Shown one piece after another: positions 1 to 9,815 of a stretch of DNA of 64,000 bases (the stretch's first letter is position 1; each line of letters starts with the position of its first letter). The notes under the pieces were generated by a model. The model searched no databases. It had not been told where the DNA came from and saw only the letters and a list, made by a program, of their open reading frames with translations. The stretch covers positions 620,001-684,000 of the forward strand of contig NZ_JBHRYJ010000002.1 in the NCBI RefSeq assembly GCF_042648965.1, given 5' to 3'. The position numbers and the translations under genes were made by a program. Origin of the DNA: Ferrovibrio xuzhouensis (lineage in GTDB: Bacteria > Pseudomonadota > Alphaproteobacteria > Ferrovibrionales > Ferrovibrionaceae).

Positions 1-2
1 AT

Positions 3-410
3 CTGGATTTGCGCGGCAGCGATGCCGAAATCCTGGCGCGACTGCAGCCGTCGGCGCCGGCGGCAGAGCCACGCGGGCGTGGCCGGCCGAAGCTTGGCGT
101 CACCGCACGGGAAGTCACGTTGCTGCCGCGCCACTGGGACTGGCTGGCGGCACAGCCAGGCGGTGCCTCGGTGGCCCTGCGCAAACTGGTCGAGCAGGCG
201 ATGCGCGACGGCAGGCAGACACGGCGCGTGGCGCAGGAAGCCGCCTATCGGGTGATGACGGCACTGGCCGGCGACCTGCCGGGCTACGAGGAAGCGATCC
301 GCGCGCTGTTTGCCGGTGACAGTGCGGGCCTTGCGACTCACAGCGCGGGCTGGCCCGCCGATATCCGCACCTATGTCACCCGGCTGGCCTTCAACAGAGA
401 GACACCATGA
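3..410 (+). CDS. DUF2239 family protein (5' end outside window)
   Basis: The reading frame is open from the first bases of the window, so the true start lies upstream. The first in-window alternative start is a TTG at position 9, and codons before it continue the same frame. About 135 residues are visible, with the motif REVTLLPRHWDWLAAQPGG and a preceding GRGRPKLGV stretch. I recognise both as typical of the DUF2239 family, whose function is unknown. The C-terminal helical region (YEEAIRALFAGD) is also family-like. The stop overlaps the ATG of the next gene (ATGA), so the two are translationally coupled. No enzymatic role can be assigned. Confidence 0.8.
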   Translation: MDLRGSDAEILARLQPSAPAAEPRGRGRPKLGVTAREVTLLPRHWDWLAAQPGGASVALRKLVEQAMRDGRQTRRVAQEAAYRVMTALAGDLPGYEEAIRALFAGDSAGLATHSAGWPADIRTYVTRLAFNRETP

Positions 411-904
411 GCCGCGTCACCATGCTTTGCGGCCCGATGGGTGCCGGCAAGACCACCCATGCGCAGCGTCTGGCCGCGCAGACCGGCGCCCTGCGCTTTT
501 CCATCGACGAATGGATGGCGCGGCTTTTCCTGGCCGACCTGCCGCCGGCGCCGGACTTCGCCTGGATCGGCGCGCGCGTCATGCGCTGCCACGGGCTGAT
601 CTGGGCGGTGGCGGAGCAGGCGGCGGCACGCGGCCTGCCGGTGATCCTCGATCTCGGTTTCGGCAGTCGCGCCGAACGCGACGCCATGCGGCAGCGCATC
701 GCGGCGGCCGGGCACGAGGCCGTGCTGCTGTATCTGACGGCGCCACGCGAGACGCGGCAGGCGCGTATCCGGCAGCGCAATGCCGAGCGCGGTGATACCT
801 ATGCCTTCACGGTAACGGATGGGATGTTCGCGGCGCTGGACGGACGCTTCGAGCCACCGCAGCCGGACGAGACGGTCCTGCTGCTGCAGGAGATCGCAGC
901 CTGA
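407..904 (+). CDS. P-loop ATPase/kinase (AAA_33, zeta-toxin-like fold)
   Basis: This 165-residue protein has a clear Walker A motif, GPMGAGKTT, at residues 9-17. A later Asp-rich strand (VILDLGF, about residues 78-84) could be the Walker B or substrate-binding segment. The size and layout match small P-loop kinases of the AAA_33/zeta-toxin/gluconate-kinase type that phosphorylate small molecules. The substrate is unknown. An Arg-rich lid (RETRQARIRQRN) precedes the C-terminal part, as in nucleotide kinases. The gene overlaps the DUF2239 gene by 4 bp and converges on coq7. A toxin role is unlikely because no antitoxin-like neighbour is present. Confidence 0.75.
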   Translation: MSRVTMLCGPMGAGKTTHAQRLAAQTGALRFSIDEWMARLFLADLPPAPDFAWIGARVMRCHGLIWAVAEQAAARGLPVILDLGFGSRAERDAMRQRIAAAGHEAVLLYLTAPRETRQARIRQRNAERGDTYAFTVTDGMFAALDGRFEPPQPDETVLLLQEIAA

Positions 905-908
905 CTGC

Positions 909-1466
909 TCAGACGCGCTCGGACAGCCAGATGGCGGTGCGGGTGATCGCCCGGATACCGCGGCTGAGCAGCGGATAGGCGGGTGCCTCTGCGGCGCCCT
1001 GTTCCAGCGCGGTGTCGCGATGCTGCACTTCTTCCTGGCGGAATTCCTCGATCAGGTCGCGCAGCTCCGGTTCGGCCGCGCCAAGGGTCTCGATCTGTGC
1101 CGCGTAATGCCGGTCGATCACATCCTCGACGGCTTCCGTGCAGGCCATGGCGGCCTTCTCGCCGAGCAAGGCCGTGGCGGCGCCGAGCGCGAAGCCGCCG
1201 ACATGCCACAGCGGCGACAGCAGGGTCGGCCGCACCCGGCGCTGCGGCAGCAGGCGGTCGAAGGCATCGAGATGCTTCTGTTCCTGTGCGGCCATGTGCC
1301 GGATGGTCGGGGCCGAAGCCGCCTGCCGGCCGGCACGGCCGAGCACCGCAAGTTGGCCGTCATAGATGCGCTTGGCGCCATATTCGCCGGCATGGTCGAC
1401 CCGCAGGATACGCGCGAGCAGTTGGCGCGGATCGGGATCCCCTGCAAGGCGGCGTCTGGCGGTCAT
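909..1466 (-). CDS. coq7: 5-demethoxyubiquinone hydroxylase (COQ7 family)
   Basis: COQ7 is a di-iron hydroxylase that adds the C6 hydroxyl in ubiquinone biosynthesis at the inner membrane face. All expected iron ligands are visible in this 185-residue protein: E28 (DHAGE), E62 and H65 (EQKH), E111 (TEAVED), and E145/E146 with H149 (EEVQH). The length matches short bacterial COQ7 proteins. The chosen ATG (MTARRRLAG) gives the family N-terminus; longer in-frame starts would run through dsbB. It lies 13 bp downstream of dsbB in the same direction. Its presence implies aerobic ubiquinone-based respiration. The assignment is firm. Confidence 0.95.
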   Translation of the reverse strand: MTARRRLAGDPDPRQLLARILRVDHAGEYGAKRIYDGQLAVLGRAGRQAASAPTIRHMAAQEQKHLDAFDRLLPQRRVRPTLLSPLWHVGGFALGAATALLGEKAAMACTEAVEDVIDRHYAAQIETLGAAEPELRDLIEEFRQEEVQHRDTALEQGAAEAPAYPLLSRGIRAITRTAIWLSERV

Positions 1467-1479
1467 GATGGCGAGCCCT

Positions 1480-1965
1480 TCAGTTCGCGGCGCGCTTCGC
1501 GGCCAGGCCGGCGAAGACGACGAGCAGGGCCGACCATAGCACATTCCAGCCGGCCATCGACAGGCCGAGGAAGCGGAAGGCGACCTCGTCGCAGCGCACC
1601 ACCTGGGTGTTGAGAAGCTGCGCCCGCAGCGCCTCGATACTGTCCGGCGTGCCGCTGCCTGTGCAGGCCGTCGGACCCTGCCACCAGTGCCACTCGACGC
1701 CGGTATGATAGATGGCGATGCCGTCGCCGATGGCGAGGCTGAGACCCGCCAGCACCAGCAGCGCGACGCGGAAACGCGGCAGCAACAGGGCGGCGATGCC
1801 AAAGACGATCGCGGCGGCATGCGGCCAGCGCTGGGCGATGCACAGCTCGCAGGGGGCGAGGCCGAAGCCGTATTGCGCGACGAAGACGGCACCAAGCGTG
1901 GCGGCGCTGGCCAGCGCGATGACGAGGCCGGAACGGTTCGGGCTGAGCAATGTGTCGAGCGACAA
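1480..1965 (-). CDS. dsbB: Disulfide bond formation protein DsbB
   Basis: DsbB is an inner-membrane quinone reductase that reoxidises periplasmic DsbA. The 161-residue protein has four predicted transmembrane helices. The first periplasmic pair is C39/C42 in APCELCIAQRW, and the second loop has C101 and C125 (PTACTGS and VRCDE). These are the four redox cysteines expected of the family. The start at MSLDTLLSP places a short cytosolic N-terminus before the first helix. The gene is followed by coq7 at 13 bp, so the two probably share a transcript. No dsbA is seen in the window. Confidence 0.95.
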   Translation of the reverse strand: MSLDTLLSPNRSGLVIALASAATLGAVFVAQYGFGLAPCELCIAQRWPHAAAIVFGIAALLLPRFRVALLVLAGLSLAIGDGIAIYHTGVEWHWWQGPTACTGSGTPDSIEALRAQLLNTQVVRCDEVAFRFLGLSMAGWNVLWSALLVVFAGLAAKRAAN

Positions 1966-1990
1966 ACGGCAGTCTCCTCAGATCACTGGC

Positions 1991-2572
1991 CTAAACCAGA
2001 TAACGCACCACGATGAAGCCACCGATCAGGCCGATCAGGAATATCCAGCCGATGACGGCGAGGCGGCGCTCGATGAAGTCCTGGATCGGCGAGCCGAACC
2101 GCCACAGCAGGCCGGCAATCAGGAAAAACCGTACGCCGCGGGTGGCAATCGAGGCGATGACGAAAATCACAAAATCGAAATGCGCGGCACCGCTGGCGAT
2201 GGTAACCAGCTTGTAGGGGATCGGCGTCAGGCCCTTGATCAGGATGATCCATACGCCGTATTCGGCATAGGCCCGCTCGAAGGCCTGCCATTTGTCGGCA
2301 TAGCCGTAGAAATCGATGATCGCCTGGCCGACCGTCTCGATCAGGAAATGGCCGATGGCGTAGCCCAGCATGCCGCCCAGCACCGAGCCGATGGTGCAGA
2401 TCAGCGCATAGCGGAAGGCCTTCGACCGGTCGGCGAGGCACATCGGGATCAGCATCACGTCGGGCGGGATCGGAAAGACCGAGCTTTCCAGGAAGGACAC
2501 CACCGCCAGCACCCGGCCGGCATTGGGGCGGACGGCCTGGCGCATGGTCCAGTCATACAGGGCACGAAACAC
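1991..2572 (-). CDS. YqaA/DedA-like (VTT domain) membrane protein
   Basis: The 193-residue integral membrane protein belongs to the YqaA branch of the SNARE-associated/VTT (DedA) superfamily. Visible features are the early FLESSVFPIPPDVMLIP segment, a G-rich helix (GSVLGGMLGYAIGHF) and the central re-entrant motif KGLTPIPYKLVTIASG. The last is the Pro-containing loop typical of this superfamily. Two further helices close the protein. DedA-type proteins are linked to lipid scrambling or flux and membrane energetics, but the exact substrate here is unknown. It lies 25 bp upstream of dsbB on the same strand. Confidence 0.85.
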   Translation of the reverse strand: MFRALYDWTMRQAVRPNAGRVLAVVSFLESSVFPIPPDVMLIPMCLADRSKAFRYALICTIGSVLGGMLGYAIGHFLIETVGQAIIDFYGYADKWQAFERAYAEYGVWIILIKGLTPIPYKLVTIASGAAHFDFVIFVIASIATRGVRFFLIAGLLWRFGSPIQDFIERRLAVIGWIFLIGLIGGFIVVRYLV

Positions 2573-2778
2573 GGGCGGGGTCTCCAGCGGGCAGCGGCCC
2601 CCGTGTATGCCGGAGGGGCCGGGTCTTGTCCATGTGCCGGGCCGCCGCAGCCACCGGCGGGGCCGGAATCCGGCCGGTCGCCGCCGCCTGGCCCGAAGAG
2701 GTCACAGGTGCGGTCACGGGCCCGGCCATGGGGGTTGCGCCCCCGGCCGGCTCGGTTAATATCCGGCCGCTTTCCGCT

Positions 2779-2865
2779 GCCCCAGTGGTGGAATTGGTAG
2801 ACGCGACGGACTCAAAATCCGTTGCCCGCAAGGGCGTGCTGGTTCAAGTCCGGCCTGGGGCACCA
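2779..2865 (+). tRNA. tRNA-Leu (anticodon CAA)
   Basis: The acceptor stem GCCCCAG at 2779-2785 pairs with CTGGGGC at 2855-2861, and the encoded ACCA end is at 2862-2865. The anticodon arm is ACGGA-CTCAAAA-TCCGT, giving anticodon CAA, which reads UUG. A long variable arm (GCCCGCAAGGGC) and the TTCAAGTC T-loop fit a class II leucine tRNA. Total length with CCA is 87 nt. The flanking SDR gene ends 21 bp beyond its 3' end. I see no integrase or repeated 3' tRNA fragment nearby. Confidence 0.97.
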
Positions 2866-2885
2866 TTTCTCCCTCCATATATGCA

Positions 2886-3773
2886 TCAGTCGAAATAACC
2901 GTTCTGTCGCATGTCGGCCAGCAGGCCGGGGCCCTGCGGCTGCCAGCCGAAGGCGGCGCGCGTCCTGGCGCTGGACGTCGGGCCGTCGATGGCGGCGAAA
3001 CGCGCCATCCAGCCGAAATGCGCCGGTGCCTCATCCGGGCTGATACTGCGCACCGGCAGGCCGAGCCCGGCGCCGATGGTTTCGGCAATGGTGCGGAAGG
3101 CGATGCCGTCCTCGGCTGTGGCATGCAGGCGGGTACCGGCCGGCGCCTGCTCCAGCGCCAGACGGAACAGCCGCGCGGCATCCGTGCGGTGCACCGCCGG
3201 CCAGCGGTTGGCGCCGTCGCCGATCCAGGCCGAGACGCCTTTCTCCCGCGCCAGGCCAATCAGCATCGGCACGAAGCCATGGTCGCCCCGGCCATGCACC
3301 GTGGGCGACAGGCGCATGACGCTGGCGCGCACACCGCGTGCGGCGGCGTCGGTCACGAGAGTCTCTGTCAGGGCCCGCGGACTGACCGCAGGGTTGGGCG
3401 GATCGTCTTCAGTGGCGACGCGGCAGGTTGCTGCCAGCGCGGTGCCCGACGCAATGACCAGCGGCCGGTCCGACCCGGCCAGCACGTCGATCATGGCGGC
3501 CACCGCCTGGCGGTCGGTCTCGACAGCGGCCAGATGCGCGTTGAAATCGTGGATGAAAGCCAGATGGATCACGCCGTCGCAAGCGCGGGCGCCGGCGGCA
3601 AGGCTGTCCGGGTCCGACAGGTCGCCGCGATGCACCGCGATGCCGGCCTGCTGCAGCGCCGCCGCCGCGGCGTCGCTGCGTGCCAGTCCTAGAACCGCAT
3701 GTCCCGCGGTGATAAGCTCTTGGGCAACAGCCTGACCGATAAAGCCGGTGGTGCCTGTGACGAATACACGCAT
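2886..3773 (-). CDS. NAD-dependent epimerase/SDR-type oxidoreductase
   Basis: This 295-residue atypical short-chain dehydrogenase opens with the nucleotide-binding motif MRVFVTGTTGFIGQAV. The ATG at 3771-3773 is preceded by a strong GAGGAGA ribosome-binding site, so it is preferred over longer in-frame starts. The mid-region (VIHLAFIHDFN, ASGTALA) resembles NAD-dependent epimerase/dehydratase proteins. A canonical YxxxK is not obvious, which is common in this atypical group. It is divergent from the adjacent MmyB-like regulator with about 84 bp between starts. Such a regulator/SDR pair usually means the regulator controls the SDR. The substrate is unknown. Confidence 0.85.
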   Translation of the reverse strand: MRVFVTGTTGFIGQAVAQELITAGHAVLGLARSDAAAAALQQAGIAVHRGDLSDPDSLAAGARACDGVIHLAFIHDFNAHLAAVETDRQAVAAMIDVLAGSDRPLVIASGTALAATCRVATEDDPPNPAVSPRALTETLVTDAAARGVRASVMRLSPTVHGRGDHGFVPMLIGLAREKGVSAWIGDGANRWPAVHRTDAARLFRLALEQAPAGTRLHATAEDGIAFRTIAETIGAGLGLPVRSISPDEAPAHFGWMARFAAIDGPTSSARTRAAFGWQPQGPGLLADMRQNGYFD

Positions 3774-3857
3774 GCTGATCTCCTCAATACGCCGCGGCTG
3801 GAGCGGTGGAGTATTCGCTGCGCACGATGGCCTGAAAAGCCGAGGGCTTATACCGGT

Positions 3858-4730
3858 ATGAGCACTAATACCCGGCCGACAGCCCCGACACATGACGCCT
3901 TGCCGGATCCGGCCGCGTCGCTCGGCAGTTTCCTGCGCGACCGTCGCGCCCGCCTGCAGCCGGGGCCGGAAGGCCTCGGCCGGCGGCGGACACCGGGCCT
4001 GCGGCGCGAGGAAGTGGCGTCGCGCGCCGGGGTCAGCGTCACCTGGTACACCTGGCTCGAACAGGGCCGCGGCGGCCCGCCGTCCGACGAGGTGCTGGAG
4101 CGGTTGGCACGCGCGCTGGAACTCGATCCCGATGGCCGGGAATTGCTGTTCCTGCTGGCGCAGCAGCGCCCGCCGCCGCTGGGGCCGGTGCGGGTGGCAG
4201 CCGTTGCACCATCGCTGCAGCGCGTGCTCGATGCCTTTGCGACCAGCCCGGTGCTGGTGAAAACACCGTCCTGGGACATCGTGGCGTGGAATGCTGCCGC
4301 GCTGGCGGTGCTGACCGACTACACCATGCTGCCGGCGCAGGGTCGCAACCTGCTGCGGCGCCTGTTCGGCGACCCGGCAACTCGCGCCCGCCTGCCCGAC
4401 TGGGAATCCAACGCGCGCTTCGCCATCGCAGTGTTTCGCATCGATGTGGTGCGCGCCGGCGGCAGCGCCGAGGCGGAGGCGCTCGTCGCCGAACTGTTCG
4501 CCACCAGCGCCGATTTCCGCCGGCTATGGGCTGAGGCCGAAGTGCGCAGCCATGGCGGCGGCAGGAAGCGGCTCCTGCATCCGGTGGCCGGTCCGCTGGC
4601 GCTGGAATATTCCGCCTTTGCCGTCGACGGCGCCGAGGGGCTGACCATGATCGTCTTCACGCCGGTCACGCCGGCCGATACGCAGGCGATCGAAAGATTG
4701 CTGGCGCAGCGGCAGGGCGCGGCGCCATGA
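3858..4730 (+). CDS. XRE-family regulator with MmyB-like ligand domain
   Basis: The 290-residue protein has an N-terminal helix-turn-helix (about residues 12-80, containing RRTPGLRREEVASRAGVS and TWYTWLEQGR). A C-terminal MmyB-like ligand-binding domain follows (SWDIVAWNAAALAVL, then NLLRRLFGDP and HPVAGPLALEY). This architecture is common in regulators of divergent SDR or flavin oxidoreductase genes and may bind fatty acyl or aromatic ligands. The ATG at 3858 was chosen because the HTH begins shortly after it; longer forms would overlap the divergent SDR. It overlaps the downstream hydratase gene by 4 bp, so the two are co-transcribed. Confidence 0.88.
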   Translation: MSTNTRPTAPTHDALPDPAASLGSFLRDRRARLQPGPEGLGRRRTPGLRREEVASRAGVSVTWYTWLEQGRGGPPSDEVLERLARALELDPDGRELLFLLAQQRPPPLGPVRVAAVAPSLQRVLDAFATSPVLVKTPSWDIVAWNAAALAVLTDYTMLPAQGRNLLRRLFGDPATRARLPDWESNARFAIAVFRIDVVRAGGSAEAEALVAELFATSADFRRLWAEAEVRSHGGGRKRLLHPVAGPLALEYSAFAVDGAEGLTMIVFTPVTPADTQAIERLLAQRQGAAP

Positions 4731-5479
4731 CAGCGCGCGACGATCTGGTCGCCCGCCTGCTGGCGGCACGCAACGGCGGGCCGCTGGTCGATCCGGCAAC
4801 CGAGGCTGCCGGCCCGGAAACCCTGGCCGATGCCTATGCCCTGCAGGCCGGCGTGATCGCGGCGCTGGGACCGGTCGGCGGTTGGAAGGTCGGTCGGGCG
4901 CCCGGTCAGCCGGCGGTCTTTGCGCCGATCCCGGCGGCAGCGATCCGGCCGTCGCCGGCGCTTTGGCCACGGGCGGAATCGCGGTTGCGCGGCGTCGAAC
5001 TCGAGATCGGCTTCCGCATCGATGCTGTCCTGCCGCCGGCCGATGCGACGGATTTCGCGGCCCGCCTTGCAGAGGCCGTGACGCCGCTGCCGGTCTTCGA
5101 GATCCTCGACAGCCGGCTGACCGATCCGCAAGGCGCGAGCGCGCTGTGGAAACTCGCCGACATGCAGATCGATGCCGGCCTCGTCTGCGGCGCACCGTTT
5201 ACGGGCACCTGGACACGAGAGGATTTCGACCGGCCGTCCGCGCAGCTCACGGCTGATGGTGCGATAGTGGTCGAGGGGCCGGCGACCATGCCGGGCGGCA
5301 ATCCCTTCGACCTGCTGGCTGAACTGGTGCGCAGCTGTGGCGAACATTGCGGCGGGTTGCAGCGGGGACAGATCATCACGACGGGATCCTTCACCGGCAT
5401 GCGCTTCTTCGCGGCCGGAACGACGGTGACCGGCTGCATCGCCGGCTGGCCTGTGATCGGCGTCACCTTCGTTGCATAA
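4727..5479 (+). CDS. 2-keto-4-pentenoate hydratase-like protein
   Basis: This 250-residue protein belongs to the fumarylacetoacetase/2-oxopent-4-enoate hydratase group. Recognisable parts are an N-terminal helical region (LADAYALQAGVIAALGPVGGWKVG), an acidic metal-binding stretch (LRGVELEIGFRID) and the C-terminal TGSFTGMRFFAAGTTVTG strand. Enzymes of the group hydrate 2-oxo-4-enoates in aromatic meta-cleavage pathways, but no other meta-cleavage gene is nearby, so the substrate is uncertain. Its start overlaps the stop of the MmyB-like regulator (ATGA), suggesting co-expression with it. Confidence 0.8.
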   Translation: MTARDDLVARLLAARNGGPLVDPATEAAGPETLADAYALQAGVIAALGPVGGWKVGRAPGQPAVFAPIPAAAIRPSPALWPRAESRLRGVELEIGFRIDAVLPPADATDFAARLAEAVTPLPVFEILDSRLTDPQGASALWKLADMQIDAGLVCGAPFTGTWTREDFDRPSAQLTADGAIVVEGPATMPGGNPFDLLAELVRSCGEHCGGLQRGQIITTGSFTGMRFFAAGTTVTGCIAGWPVIGVTFVA

Positions 5480-5586
5480 CGGCGCGTCGCTTACGGCATC
5501 GTGACGGTGACCTATACACAGATATGATTGTGGCCGGCGGCAACCGGGCCAAATATGCGGGGACTTCAAACCCGAAGGAGCCCGCC

Positions 5587-6384
5587 ATGATGATGAACCG
5601 CCGCGCGTTTTCGGCCGCCCTGGTTGCCGGTGCCGCCACCGCCTCTCTCGTTTCTGCCCGCGGCATGGCTGCACCGGCCGCCGCCACGCCGATGGCGTCC
5701 CCCAAGATACGCAATGTCGTGCTGGCCCATGGGCTGTTTGCCGATGGCTCGTCGTGGTCCGAGGTGATCGCGCGGCTGCAAGCCGCCGGCATCAATGCCA
5801 CGGCGGTGCAGAATCCGCTGACCACCCTGCCCGAGGCCGTGGCCGAAGTGACCCGCGTGCTCGACCGGCAGGACGGCCCGACCGTGCTGGCCGGCCACTC
5901 TTTCGCCGGCATGCTGGTGACCGAGGCCGGCGTGCATCCGCATGTCGCGGCGCTGGTCTATGTGGCGGCGCGGGCGCCGGATGCCAACGAGGATTACACG
6001 GCGCTGGCCAAGACTTATCCGGCGGCGCCGGCCGGGGCCGGCATCGTCTTCGACGGCGATGAAGGCCGCCTGACCGAGGCCGCTTTCCTGCGCGACTTCG
6101 CCGGCGACCTGCCGGAAGCGAAAGCCCGCGTGCTCTACGCGGTGCAGCAGCCGTTCCACAAGGCGCTGCTGGCCGGCCGGACCACCCATGCGGCCTGGCG
6201 CGAGAAGCCGAGCTTCTATGCCGTCTCGACCGAGGATCGCACCATCAATTCCGACCTGCAGCGCTTCATGGCGAAGCGGATGAAGGCGACCACCATCGAG
6301 GTGAAGTCCAGCCATGTCTCGCTGGTCTCGCACCCCGACACGATCAGCCGCCTGATCCTGCAGGCGGCCGGCCAGACCGCCTAA
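5587..6384 (+). CDS. Exported alpha/beta hydrolase
   Basis: The 265-residue protein starts MMMNRRAF and continues into a hydrophobic Ala-rich stretch, consistent with a Tat-type or Sec signal peptide. A GAAGGAG ribosome-binding site precedes the ATG at 5587. The mature part shows the alpha/beta hydrolase pattern: an HGLFADGSSW oxyanion-hole strand and the nucleophile elbow GHSFAG. Late Asp and His candidates occur in STEDRT and SSHVSLVSHP. Its overall form resembles small esterases annotated as alpha/beta hydrolases near antibiotic or aromatic genes. The substrate is unknown. Its stop codon overlaps that of convergent dadA. Confidence 0.85.
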   Translation: MMMNRRAFSAALVAGAATASLVSARGMAAPAAATPMASPKIRNVVLAHGLFADGSSWSEVIARLQAAGINATAVQNPLTTLPEAVAEVTRVLDRQDGPTVLAGHSFAGMLVTEAGVHPHVAALVYVAARAPDANEDYTALAKTYPAAPAGAGIVFDGDEGRLTEAAFLRDFAGDLPEAKARVLYAVQQPFHKALLAGRTTHAAWREKPSFYAVSTEDRTINSDLQRFMAKRMKATTIEVKSSHVSLVSHPDTISRLILQAAGQTA

Positions 6385-7646
6385 GCCGCGCGGCCGTAAC
6401 GCCCGAGATCGAGGTCGCCGACATCGATCTCGGGCTTGCGGTCGGACATGATGTCGGCGAGCACCCGGCCCGAGCCGGCGGCCATGGTCCAGCCCAGCGT
6501 GCCATGGCCGGTGTTGAGGAACAGGTTGCCGTAACGGGTGGCGCCGATGATCGGCGTGCCATCCGGTGTCATCGGGCGCAGGCCGGTCCAGTAGGTGGCA
6601 CGGCTGATATCGCCGCCCTTCGGGAACAGGTCCGAGACCACGAAGTCGAGCGGCCGGCGCCGGGCCGGATAAAGCGTCAGGTCGTAGCCGGCCAGTTCGG
6701 CGGTGCCGCCGACACGGATGCGGTCGCCGAGCCGGGTCACCGCCACCTTGTAGGTCTCATCCATCACGGTCGATTCCGGTGCGCCGGTCGCATCGGTGAT
6801 CGGCACGGTGATCGAATAGCCCTTCACCGGATAGACCGGCAGGCGCAGGCCGAGGCTGTCGGCCAGCAGCGGCGAATAGCTGCCCAGTGCCAGCACATAG
6901 GCATCGGCCGTCATCAGCCCGGCCTTGGTGGCGATGCCGGTGATGCGGCCGCCGTCATGACGGATCTCGTCGATCGCCGTGTCGTTGACGAAGCGCACGC
7001 CGAGGCCGGCGGCCAGCTCTGCCAGTGCATTGGTGAACTTGAAGCAGTCGCCGGTCTCGTCACCGGGCAGTCGCAGGCCGCCGACGAATTTCTCCGCCAC
7101 GCCGGCCAGTGCCGGTTCCACTGCGATGCAGCCGGCCCGGTCGAGCATGGCATAGCCGACGCCGAACTGGTCGAGCACCCTCATGTCGGCGGCGGCACCG
7201 TCGACCTGTTTCTGCTTGCGGAACAGCTGCAGGGTGCCCTGCATGCGCTGGTCATACTGGATGCCGGTTTCGGCACGCAAATCCGTCAGGCAGTCGCGGC
7301 TGTATTCGGCCAGCCGCAGCATGCGGCCCTTGTTGAGCGCGTAGCGGGCATCGGTACAGTTGGCGAGCAGCTGCAGGCCCCAGCGGATCATGGCAGGGCT
7401 GAGCTGCGGCGGCCGTACCACCAGCGGGCGATAGGTCATCGCCAGCCATTTCACCGCCTTGAAGACGAGACCCGGCGCCGCCCAGGGCGCCGAATAGCCG
7501 GGCGAGACCTCGCCGGCATTGCCGAAGCTGGTTTCCAGCGCCGGTCCGGCCTGGCGGTCGACCACCGTCACCTCATGGCCGGCCTTGGCCAGGAAATAGG
7601 CGCTGCTGACACCGATGACGCCGCTGCCCAGAATGATGATTTTCAC
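6381..7646 (-). CDS. dadA: D-amino acid dehydrogenase (small subunit type)
   Basis: DadA is an FAD enzyme that deaminates D-amino acids to 2-oxo acids and ammonia, passing electrons to the respiratory quinone pool. The 421-residue length matches the family. The FAD-binding GSGVIGVSSA is at residues 7-16, followed by the typical TSFGNAGEVSPGYSAPWAAPG segment. The C-terminal TGLRPMTPDGTPIIG and NTGHGTLGWTMA motifs are family hallmarks. It follows the peptide ABC operon on the same strand with a 93-bp gap. That context suggests the transporter brings in D-amino-acid-containing peptides or D-amino acids whose nitrogen DadA releases. Confidence 0.92.
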   Translation of the reverse strand: MKIIILGSGVIGVSSAYFLAKAGHEVTVVDRQAGPALETSFGNAGEVSPGYSAPWAAPGLVFKAVKWLAMTYRPLVVRPPQLSPAMIRWGLQLLANCTDARYALNKGRMLRLAEYSRDCLTDLRAETGIQYDQRMQGTLQLFRKQKQVDGAAADMRVLDQFGVGYAMLDRAGCIAVEPALAGVAEKFVGGLRLPGDETGDCFKFTNALAELAAGLGVRFVNDTAIDEIRHDGGRITGIATKAGLMTADAYVLALGSYSPLLADSLGLRLPVYPVKGYSITVPITDATGAPESTVMDETYKVAVTRLGDRIRVGGTAELAGYDLTLYPARRRPLDFVVSDLFPKGGDISRATYWTGLRPMTPDGTPIIGATRYGNLFLNTGHGTLGWTMAAGSGRVLADIMSDRKPEIDVGDLDLGRYGRAA

Positions 7647-7739
7647 GCAGACCTCATTTCACGCTGCCACGAAAACAGGAGGAGTATAGGAAAGATGCGG
7701 CTCATGCGCACGGCTTCGGCATTGCAGGATTTGCAGGGC

Positions 7740-8722
<983 letters not shown>

Positions 8723-8726
<4 letters not shown>

Positions 8727-9811
8727 GCGGCGGACACTGCCCCGTTCTTGCTGTGGCCGGACCCGGCCTTGTAGATCAGGCAGGAAGCCTGCTGGCTGTC
8801 ATCGAGGCTGGCAAGTTCGGGCACCATGCTGCTGCAGACGGCTTCGGCATAGCGGCAGCGGGTATGGAAGCGGCAGCCCGACGGCGGGTTGATCGGATTG
8901 GGCGGATCGCCATACAACGGCGCTTCCTCGGTGCGCTGGTCGGGGTCCATCGCCGGCATCGAATCGAGCAGGGCGGCGGTATAGGGATGCGCCGGCCGCT
9001 CGAAGATCGCCGTCGCCGTGCCGATCTCAGCGACCTTGCCGAGATACATCACCATCACCCGGTCGGCCATGAAGCGCACCACGTTGAGGTCGTGCGAGAT
9101 GAAAATGTAGGTCAGCCCGAAGGCCTCCTTCAGGTCGAGCAGCAGGTTCAGCACCTGCGCCTCGACCGACTTGTCGAGCGCCGAGACTGCCTCGTCGAGG
9201 ATCACCAGCCGCGGCTCCAGTGCCAGCGCGCGGGCGATGTTGATGCGCTGGCGCTGCCCGCCGGAAAGCTCGTGGGGATAGCGGCCGGCGAAGCGGCTGG
9301 GCTCGAGGCCGACGCGAGCTAGCAGGTCATGGGCGCGGGCCATCGCCTCGCGCTTGCCCACGCCATGCACCCGCGGCGCGAAGGCGATCGAATCCTCGAT
9401 GGTCAGGCGGGGATTGAGCGAGGCATAGCTGTCCTGGAAGACCATCTGGGTCTGGCGCCGGTATTCGGCCAGCGACAGATCGTGGCCGACTTCCTCGCCG
9501 TCGAACACGATGCTGCCGGCATCGGGCGCGATCAGGTGCATCAGCAGGCGTGCCGTGGTCGATTTGCCGCAGCCGCTTTCGCCAACGATGCCGAGCGTCT
9601 CGCCCTTCATCAGGTCGAAATCGATGCCATCGACGGCACGCACCACGGCGCCGGGCCGGCCGAACAGGCCCTTGTTGACCGGGAAATGCTTGATCAGCCC
9701 ATTGACGCTGAGCAGCGGCTGGCGCGGGCCGCCCCTGTCGCGCGGATCGGGGTCGCGCGGATCGGGGTCGCGCGGATCGGTGGAGGCAATGCTGTCGATG
9801 GTCTCGCTCAT
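8723..9811 (-). CDS. Oligopeptide/dipeptide ABC transporter ATPase (DppF/OppF type)
   Basis: The 362-residue second ATPase has Walker A GESGCGKST (77-85), Q-loop MVFQDSYASLNP, signature LSGGQRQR and Walker B LVILDEAVSALD. A C-terminal Cys-containing extension follows (SGCRFHTRCRYAEAVC). Before the ATPase core lies an unusual low-complexity N-terminus with DPRDP repeated at five-residue spacing, encoded by three 15-bp DNA repeats. It pairs with the OppD-type ATPase as a heterodimer. It is 4 bp from the DppC-type permease upstream, so the set forms one operon. The first ATG is used, but a start after the repeat cannot be excluded. Confidence 0.92.
9738..9782. repeat. Three tandem 15-bp repeats inside the OppF-type gene
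   Basis: Three consecutive copies of a 15-bp unit (TCGCGCGGATCGGGG on the plus strand) begin at 9738, 9753 and 9768; the last differs at the end. On the coding strand they give DPRDP-DPRDP-DPRDR in the N-terminal tail of the ATPase. Being a multiple of three, the repeat can change copy number without a frameshift. Confidence 0.9.
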
Positions 9812-9815
9812 CGCC

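Noticed and set aside
2779..2865. tRNA-Leu as an island attachment site
   Set aside because: Accessory genes begin after it, but I saw no integrase and no repeated tRNA 3' end, so integration cannot be supported.
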